Shown here: positions 1-4,028 of the stretch, in pieces | Position numbering within the stretch: the stretch's first letter is position 1 | How the letters are laid out: every line of letters begins with the position of its first letter | Assembly: GCA_035646395.1 (NCBI GenBank) | Contig: DASRPK010000084.1 | Location: forward strand, 1-5,779 | Source of the DNA: JABWBJ01 sp035646395 | GTDB taxonomy: Bacteria; Gemmatimonadota; Gemmatimonadetes; Gemmatimonadales; Gemmatimonadaceae | Direction: 5' to 3' | DNA length: 5,779 bases | The notes under the pieces: model-generated | Database searches by the model: none | Told to the model about the DNA's origin: nothing | What the model saw: only the letters and a program-made list of their open reading frames with translations | Position numbers and translations under genes: made by a program

Positions 1-353
1 CTCGAGAGCGCCGATCCCGGGTGAAAACACACCTGCCCCACGCCGAGCGCACTCGACCGCTCGAGCTCCTTCGTCAGACCGCCGCTCGCCCGCGCCCACT
101 TTGCATCATCGGGCGTCGCGACGCTCAATACGTACGCAGCGTGAACCACGACTGCCTCGGGCTTGATCTGCGACTCGGCTAACGCTGCCTTGAACCGGGC
201 AACGCGCTCCGGCTTGATGTTCGATTTGTCCCCGTAGAATTTCGGGATGGCCGTGAAGAGCTGCATCGCCGTCATGCCGGCGTTTGCCGCGCGGCGTACG
301 GCCATGTGGATGCCGCCATTCTCTATCGTGTGGGCGCCGAGAAGCTTTTGCAT
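1..353 (-). CDS. nfo: Endonuclease IV (AP endonuclease), N-terminal part, cut by the window edge
   Basis: This is the first 117 residues of a deoxyribonuclease IV, the zinc-dependent enzyme that cuts DNA 5' to abasic sites in base excision repair. The protein opens with L-L-G-A-H-T (residues 4-9), followed by E-N-G-G and A-M-Q-L-F-T (29-34), the usual start of the TIM barrel in this family. Two expected zinc-ligand regions are visible: the His of V-V-V-H-A-A-Y (His71) and the His of C-F-H-P-G-S (His111). The remaining metal ligands (later Glu, Asp and His residues) lie beyond base 1, so about 60% of a usual 280-residue protein is missing. The ATG at 353-351 is the only ATG after an in-frame TGA at 386-384, and it places the family motif at the normal distance from the N-terminus. 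No good Shine-Dalgarno sequence precedes it. The gene follows the barrel-protein gene on the same strand, with a terminator hairpin between, so it is probably transcribed separately or by read-through. Confidence 0.93.
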   Translation of the reverse strand, partial: MQKLLGAHTIENGGIHMAVRRAANAGMTAMQLFTAIPKFYGDKSNIKPERVARFKAALAESQIKPEAVVVHAAYVLSVATPDDAKWARASGGLTKELERSSALGVGQVCFHPGSALS

Positions 354-394
354 ACGGCGTGGCCGGAGCAGGAACTGTGCTTGTCAAATGCAAA

Positions 395-424
395 CGGGGA
401 CCGGCTCACCCGAGCCGGCCCCCG
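395..424 (-). terminator. Rho-independent terminator after the outer-membrane protein gene
   Basis: Bases 395-407 pair with 412-424 as a 13-bp stem with a single A/C mismatch (400/419) and a 4-base loop at 408-411. Read on the minus strand it begins about 20 bases after the barrel-protein stop and is followed by TTTGCATTTG, a modest U-rich tail. The plus-strand side is also followed, after one C, by TTTT (426-429), so the hairpin could work in both directions. The strength of the stem makes the terminator call solid. The efficiency on the minus strand is uncertain because the T run is interrupted. Confidence 0.8.
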
Positions 425-444
425 CTTTTGTCGGTGCGGAAGTC

Positions 445-1023
445 CTATCTGAACATCAATCCGACCGAGATTGGAACGAACATCGAGTTCGAGTCGTCGT
501 CGATGTCATCTTCCTTGTCGAAGATCATGTGCCACCTGGCCTCGATTATCGAAGTGAAGCCGCTGAGCGGAAATTCGATTCCACCTCCAAGGTTGATACC
601 ACCCTTGTTCTCGGAGTCGAGACCGCCGCAATCGCTGCACCCAACGCGATACAGCCCGCCGCCGCCAATGATGTAGGGACGTATAGTGGCCGGCTCAGTC
701 ACCGGAAACGTCCAGACGCCATTCACGAGCGCGGTCAGAAGGGTGAGCTTCGCTTCATCGTCGAACTTGCTCTCGAACTGGTGGTAGACCACCTCGCCGC
801 GAATCCCGAGCGGGAAGAACGGTCCCCGCCATTGCAAAAGACCTCCGGCGTGCCAGCCGGTGTTCGCCGCATCGCCGAAATCGGAAATCGGAAACGAGGC
901 ACCGGCGACAACCCCGAATGCAATCGGATTCCCCTGTGCCTGCAGCGGACTCAGCGCCAGCGTCGACGCCAGCGCCGCCGCCCCGATAAATGACCAACCC
1001 CTCCACCTGCGCGTGCGTGTCAT
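445..1023 (-). CDS. Outer-membrane beta-barrel protein (OmpA/OmpW-like small porin fold)
   Basis: A 192-residue secreted protein. Residues 1-30 form a signal peptide: Arg-rich start (T-R-T-R-R), a hydrophobic Ala/Leu core at about 12-26, and a processing region around L-Q-A-Q-G (27-31). The mature part alternates short hydrophobic and aromatic strands with Gly-rich turns (G-V-V-A-G-A-S-F, G-I-R-G-E-V-V-Y-H, G-G-G-L-Y-R-V-G, G-G-I-N-L-G-G-G-I-E-F, I-I-E-A-R-W-H). It ends in a strand finishing M-F-R, as expected for an 8-stranded barrel inserted by the BAM machinery. Two oddities are a Cys-x-x-Cys pair (C129, C132) in a predicted loop and a very acidic stretch, D-K-E-D-D-I-D-D-D (169-177). The start at 1023 is chosen because GAGAGG sits 6 bases before it and the signal peptide begins there; the frame is open back to 1323 but that extension looks like non-coding DNA. 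The specific role (adhesion, transport, structural) cannot be read from the sequence. Confidence 0.85.
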   Translation of the reverse strand: MTRTRRWRGWSFIGAAALASTLALSPLQAQGNPIAFGVVAGASFPISDFGDAANTGWHAGGLLQWRGPFFPLGIRGEVVYHQFESKFDDEAKLTLLTALVNGVWTFPVTEPATIRPYIIGGGGLYRVGCSDCGGLDSENKGGINLGGGIEFPLSGFTSIIEARWHMIFDKEDDIDDDSNSMFVPISVGLMFR

Positions 1024-1029
1024 CTGTTG

Positions 1030-1035
1030 CCTCTC
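1030..1035 (-). promoter_or_regulatory. Ribosome binding site of the barrel-protein gene
   Basis: On the minus strand the sequence GAGAGG lies 6 bases before the ATG at 1023. It decides the start: the longer in-frame reading (back to 1323) has no comparable site and would bury the signal peptide. Confidence 0.7.
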
Positions 1036-1055
1036 GTTCTTGAGGTTGAGCCACA

Positions 1056-1071
1056 GTGCGCGAAGGCGCAC
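1056..1071 (-). other. Small perfect hairpin in the presumed leader of the barrel-protein mRNA
   Basis: GTGCGC (1056-1061) and GCGCAC (1066-1071) are perfect inverted repeats around a 4-base loop, which reads CTTC on the minus strand. The hairpin ends 32 bases before the start codon and does not cover the ribosome binding site. It could stabilise the mRNA or be a regulator site. There is no T run after it, so it is not a terminator. Confidence 0.35.
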
Positions 1072-1331
1072 GGACTTGCATCTGTCACTCTCAGACCACC
1101 GCGGTGCGAAACTAGAAACTTCAACCGAAAGCGCAACGGTTATCTGCGAGCTTTTACAACGCGGATACCAGAGCAAGCAAGTTGTGGAAAGTGAAATAAG
1201 TGATGTGGATATTTTCATGTCTTCGACTGTGGCAGCACCGAGACCCAGTTCGCGCGTAGTGAGTTTCCCGTCATCCTGTCGTCCGTTGTTCAGTTGGTAA
1301 TACGGCGAAGGACATGTCATCATGGTCCTAT

Positions 1332-1357
1332 ACTGAAAAACGCGTCACTGAAAAACG
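1332..1357. repeat. Tandem 11-base direct repeat
   Basis: ACTGAAAAACG occurs at 1332-1342 and again at 1347-1357, a spacing of 15 bases start to start. The two copies are identical. They lie just past the lipoprotein stop codon, one before and one inside the loop of the inverted repeat at 1341-1373. On the minus strand each reads CGTTTTTCAGT, giving two T runs. This could be a duplicated terminator tail, a slippage product or a protein-binding pair. Confidence 0.6.
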
Positions 1358-1373
1358 GTAAACTCTCGACGCG
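1341..1373 (-). terminator. Possible weak intrinsic terminator after the lipoprotein gene
   Basis: CGCGTC (1341-1346) and GACGCG (1368-1373) can pair as a 6-bp GC-rich stem with a 21-base loop. On the minus strand the stem is followed at once by TTTTT (1340-1336). It lies 33 bases past the lipoprotein stop at 1406. The immediate T run and position support a terminator. The long loop and short stem count against it. Confidence 0.4.
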
Positions 1374-1405
1374 CTACTGGTTGGGGTTGATCAACACACG
1401 GGTAT

Positions 1406-2170
1406 TCAACGCCAGACGCCGTCCCGGTATGCAGGCCGTGTCGCACTCACCCGAGGGTCGGCAGAGTGATCGCTCCACCACACACGCACCGTATCACCCA
1501 CCACCTGCACCGTCGGCTGCCGCGCGCGCTGGTTCGCACCCGACACTATCTCGCCCGCCTCGAAGATGTGCCCCATCGAGCGTGATACGGCCACGCCAAC
1601 GCTCGGCGTGACGCTGTTCGGATCTTCATAAGCCACAGCCACGCGGTCGCCCGCAGCCGACACGCTCACCCACGCCGGAGTGGCGCCAAACACAATCGGC
1701 ACCGGCGCATGAAACGTCCGCGCGCTGTCCATCGAGTGCGCGAAGAATACCCCGCGGCCCCCAGGCGGCTCGGCGAAATACGCGAGGTACACGTAGCCGG
1801 TCGAAGAGTCGGCGGCAATTGACGGAGGCGGCCGCCCGCAGCCGCGCGCACTCCTGTCGGTCGAGTCAGCAACAACCGGCGGCGTCCATGTCTTTCCCCC
1901 ATCGAGCGACTCGGAGACGCGTAACACTCCACTGCTGTCGCTTCGCGCGGACCACCAGGCAGCCAGCAATCGCGACCCGTTGCGTGTTGCACGCAGCGAT
2001 GCCGGACATCCGGCGGCCTGTGGCGATACGCTTCCCAGCGCCACCATTCTCGGGAGACGCGGCCCACCGAGCCTGATCTCGTTCCAGGCAATTTCACCGT
2101 GGCTGCACGATACGACAGACAGTCCGAGCGCTCCGAGGATCATTACGGTCAACCGGCGCGCGGCTGTCAT
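1406..2170 (-). CDS. Lipoprotein with Asp-box (BNR/sialidase-type) propeller repeats
   Basis: A 254-residue exported protein of unknown function. The N-terminus is a lipoprotein signal: T-A-A-R-R, a hydrophobic core, then V-V-S-C with the lipidated Cys at 22. Ser follows that Cys, so outer-membrane sorting is plausible under the rule known from enteric bacteria. A clear Asp-box is present at 86-95 (S-E-S-L-D-G-G-K-T-W). Two degenerate copies lie at 144-153 (A-H-S-M-D-S-A-R-T-F) and 194-203 (A-V-S-R-S-M-G-H-I-F). Each is preceded by a hydrophobic/aromatic strand (L-A-A-W-W, V-Y-L-A-Y-F, V-A-V-A-Y-E), and a fourth begins at V-R-V-W-W (228-232). That is the repeat layout of a sialidase-like beta-propeller, but with only three to four blades instead of the usual six or more. 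I see no catalytic Arg triad or other enzyme signature, so sialidase activity should not be assumed. Cys55 and Cys111 may form a disulfide. The start is supported by GGAG 4 bases upstream and by the signal peptide. The gene is divergent from the dehydrogenase gene. Confidence 0.82.
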   Translation of the reverse strand: MTAARRLTVMILGALGLSVVSCSHGEIAWNEIRLGGPRLPRMVALGSVSPQAAGCPASLRATRNGSRLLAAWWSARSDSSGVLRVSESLDGGKTWTPPVVADSTDRSARGCGRPPPSIAADSSTGYVYLAYFAEPPGGRGVFFAHSMDSARTFHAPVPIVFGATPAWVSVSAAGDRVAVAYEDPNSVTPSVGVAVSRSMGHIFEAGEIVSGANQRARQPTVQVVGDTVRVWWSDHSADPRVSATRPAYRDGVWR

Positions 2171-2172
2171 CG

Positions 2173-2178
2173 CTCTCC
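2173..2178 (-). promoter_or_regulatory. Ribosome binding site of the Asp-box lipoprotein gene
   Basis: GGAGAG on the minus strand lies just before the ATG at 2170, with the GGAG core 4 bases away. The spacing is short but usable, and no other start fits the signal peptide better. Confidence 0.55.
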
Positions 2179-2236
2179 AATACGCCGGAGGGTATCTTTC
2201 GAGGTCCAGAGCAGAATCATCTCCACGAATAATCGC

Positions 2237-4021
2237 ATGGGCGCATCCACCGTTCGACCTGCACCCGCCGGCACTTCCGCGGCTTCAGCTTCTACCCAGA
2301 AACCCTCGCAGGCTTCCAGCGCCAGCGCGGGCCACCCCGAGGCTTCGGAATCGGCGGCATTCGCGCCCCCTGGCGCGCAGTCCTCACCGGTGTCCGGGTT
2401 CAACGGCAATCGGCGCGTTCCCACGGCGGTCAATGAGCCGGTGAAAAGCTACGCTCCCGGAAGCACCGAGCGTGCCGCGCTCAAGCAGAGATTGCGGGAA
2501 ATGGCGGATGAGCGCGTGGACATCCCGCTGATAATCGGCGGAAAGGAAGTCCGCACCGGCGACCTCGCACAGTCGGTAATGCCCCACAATCACCAGCACG
2601 TTCTCGCCGATTACCACCGTGCAAAAGGTTCGAACATCGACGAAGCGGTCGAGGCGGCGCGGGCTGCGTCGCGCGAATGGGCAAGCTGGGCGTGGGAGGA
2701 TCGGGCGGCGGTATTCCTCAAGGCCGCAGAGCTTCTGACGACGAGCTGGCGCGCGACGCTGAACGCCGCAACGATGCTGGGGCAGTCGAAAACAGCATTC
2801 CAGGCGGAGATCGATGCGGCATGCGAGCTCATCGATTTCTGGCGATTCAATCCGTATTACGCGCAACAGCTGTACGATCAGCAGCCGTTGAGCGATCACT
2901 CGATGTGGAACCAGCTCGACTATCGCCCGCTCGAGGGATTCGTCTACGCCGTCACGCCGTTCAACTTCACGTCGATAGCCGGAAATCTTCCCACCGCGCC
3001 GGCGTTGATGGGAAACACGGTCATCTGGAAGCCCGCGTCGAGCGCGATGCTGAGTGGCTACTACATCATGCGCCTGCTCGAGGAGGCTGGGCTTCCGCCG
3101 GGAGTGATCAACTTCGTTCCCGGCGACGCGGCGACGATCTCGGACAAGCTGCTCGGTCACAAGGACCTCGCGGGCGTGCATTTCACCGGCAGCACCGGTG
3201 TCTTCAACAGCATGTGGCGGACAATCGGCGCCAGCATGTCGAAGTACCGGTCGTATCCGCGCATCGTCGGCGAGACAGGCGGCAAGGATTTCATCGTCGC
3301 TCACGCATCGGCGGACCCTGTGGCGCTTTCCGTCGCTATCGCTCGCGGGGGATTCGAGTATCAGGGACAGAAATGCTCGGCGGCGAGTCGCATCTACGTT
3401 CCTGAATCGATCTGGCCGGAAGTGCGCGACCGCACCGTTGCGATCATGGACGATCTGAAGATGGGCGACCCTGCCGACTTCAGGAACTTCATGGGCGCCG
3501 TCATCGACAAGCGGGCGTTCGACAAGATTGGCGAATACGTCTCGCACGGCCGGGACAATGCGCAGATCATCGCCGGTGGTGGAGTGCACGGGGACGAGGG
3601 ATACTTTGTCGAGCCCACTCTCGTCGAAACGCACGACCCGTCGTACAAGCTCCTCTGCGAGGAGATATTCGGACCGGTCGTGACAGCGCATGTCTACCCC
3701 GACGCCAAATGGGAAGAGACGCTCGCTACGGTAGACCAGACTTCGCCCTATGCGCTCACCGGGGCGATCTTCGCGCGCGACCGCGCCGCGGTGCGGACAG
3801 CATCCGTCGCGCTCAGGAATGCGGCTGGAAATTTCTACATCAACGACAAGCCTACCGGTGCGGTGGTTGGCCAGCAGCCGTTCGGCGGCGCACGCGGCTC
3901 CGGTACCAACGACAAGGCCGGCTCGATACTCAACCTGGTTCGCTGGGTGAGCGCACGGACAATCAAGGAGACGTTCTCGCCGCCGCTCGACTACAGGTAT
4001 CCGTTCATGGCGGAGGAATAG
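2237..4021 (+). CDS. pruA: L-glutamate gamma-semialdehyde (1-pyrroline-5-carboxylate) dehydrogenase
   Basis: This NAD-dependent aldehyde dehydrogenase oxidises glutamate semialdehyde, the open form of 1-pyrroline-5-carboxylate from proline or ornithine, to glutamate. Numbering from the ATG at 2237 (594 residues), the family core begins near residue 55 with V-P-T-A-V-N-E-P-V-K-S-Y-A-P-G-S. The core shows the signatures of the single-domain P5C dehydrogenase group: M-P-H-N-H-Q-H-V-L, T-M-L-G-Q-S-K-T, T-P-F-N-F (oxyanion Asn243), W-K-P (Lys265), F-T-G-S-T-G (cofactor loop, 316-321), G-E-T-G-G-K-D (general-base region, Glu346), Q-G-Q-K-C-S-A (catalytic Cys380, codon 3374-3376), E-E-I-F-G-P (475-480), and near the end V-G-Q-Q-P-F-G-G-A-R and S-G-T-N-D-K-A-G. 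All catalytic positions are intact. There is no proline dehydrogenase domain, so it is not a PutA fusion. The start is uncertain. ATG 2237 adds about 50 Ala/Ser/Pro-rich residues, GTG 2390 would give a family-typical 543 residues, and neither has a clear Shine-Dalgarno site. An upstream in-frame ATG at 2099 would overlap the lipoprotein gene and is unlikely. Confidence 0.95.
   Translation: MGASTVRPAPAGTSAASASTQKPSQASSASAGHPEASESAAFAPPGAQSSPVSGFNGNRRVPTAVNEPVKSYAPGSTERAALKQRLREMADERVDIPLIIGGKEVRTGDLAQSVMPHNHQHVLADYHRAKGSNIDEAVEAARAASREWASWAWEDRAAVFLKAAELLTTSWRATLNAATMLGQSKTAFQAEIDAACELIDFWRFNPYYAQQLYDQQPLSDHSMWNQLDYRPLEGFVYAVTPFNFTSIAGNLPTAPALMGNTVIWKPASSAMLSGYYIMRLLEEAGLPPGVINFVPGDAATISDKLLGHKDLAGVHFTGSTGVFNSMWRTIGASMSKYRSYPRIVGETGGKDFIVAHASADPVALSVAIARGGFEYQGQKCSAASRIYVPESIWPEVRDRTVAIMDDLKMGDPADFRNFMGAVIDKRAFDKIGEYVSHGRDNAQIIAGGGVHGDEGYFVEPTLVETHDPSYKLLCEEIFGPVVTAHVYPDAKWEETLATVDQTSPYALTGAIFARDRAAVRTASVALRNAAGNFYINDKPTGAVVGQQPFGGARGSGTNDKAGSILNLVRWVSARTIKETFSPPLDYRYPFMAEE
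4012..4017 (+). promoter_or_regulatory. Ribosome binding site of cphA, inside the end of pruA
   Basis: GGAGGA overlaps the last codons of the dehydrogenase gene and lies 11 bases before the GTG at 4029. It is the only strong Shine-Dalgarno match near the cyanophycin synthetase start and supports that start, although the gap is longer than ideal. Its position inside the upstream gene fits a co-transcribed, possibly translationally coupled pair. Confidence 0.6.
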
Positions 4022-4028
4022 CTTCCGC

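Larger units (their letters stand above)
1024..1405. other. Non-coding stretch between the lipoprotein and barrel-protein genes
   Basis: These 382 bases are visibly more AT-rich (especially 1120-1220 and 1325-1365) than the flanking genes and hold no protein I can believe on either strand. They should carry the promoter of the barrel gene. The best minus-strand guess is TTGCTT (1180-1175), then 16 bases, then TGTAAA (about 1158-1153), but the match to a sigma-70 consensus is weak. The stretch also contains the 1056-1071 hairpin, an ACCGCGGT palindrome at about 1098-1105, and the repeats and possible terminator at 1332-1373. Confidence 0.6.

Noticed and set aside
247..993. A plus-strand open frame (248 codons) across the barrel-protein gene and the terminator
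   Set aside because: It runs through a strong terminator hairpin and opposite a gene with a clear signal peptide, ribosome binding site and barrel pattern. The product is Arg/Pro-rich and shows no domain.
1153..1180. TTGCTT-16-TGTAAA as promoter of the barrel-protein gene
   Set aside because: Too weak a match in both boxes to list as a feature. It is mentioned only as the best guess within the non-coding stretch.
1024..1323. Extension of the barrel-protein frame upstream to 1323
   Set aside because: The extra 100 residues would bury a normal signal peptide, have no ribosome binding site and lie in AT-rich non-coding DNA.
2171..2236. A divergent promoter between the lipoprotein gene and pruA
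   Set aside because: One must exist near here, but in these 66 bases I find no pair of boxes with acceptable sequence and spacing on either strand.
2167..2433. A minus-strand 88-codon frame whose TGA overlaps the lipoprotein ATG (ATGA)
   Set aside because: The overlap looks like translational coupling, but the frame runs opposite the pruA N-terminal region, its product is unlike anything I recognise, and the lipoprotein has its own ribosome binding site. It would deserve another look only if pruA is shown to start at 2390.
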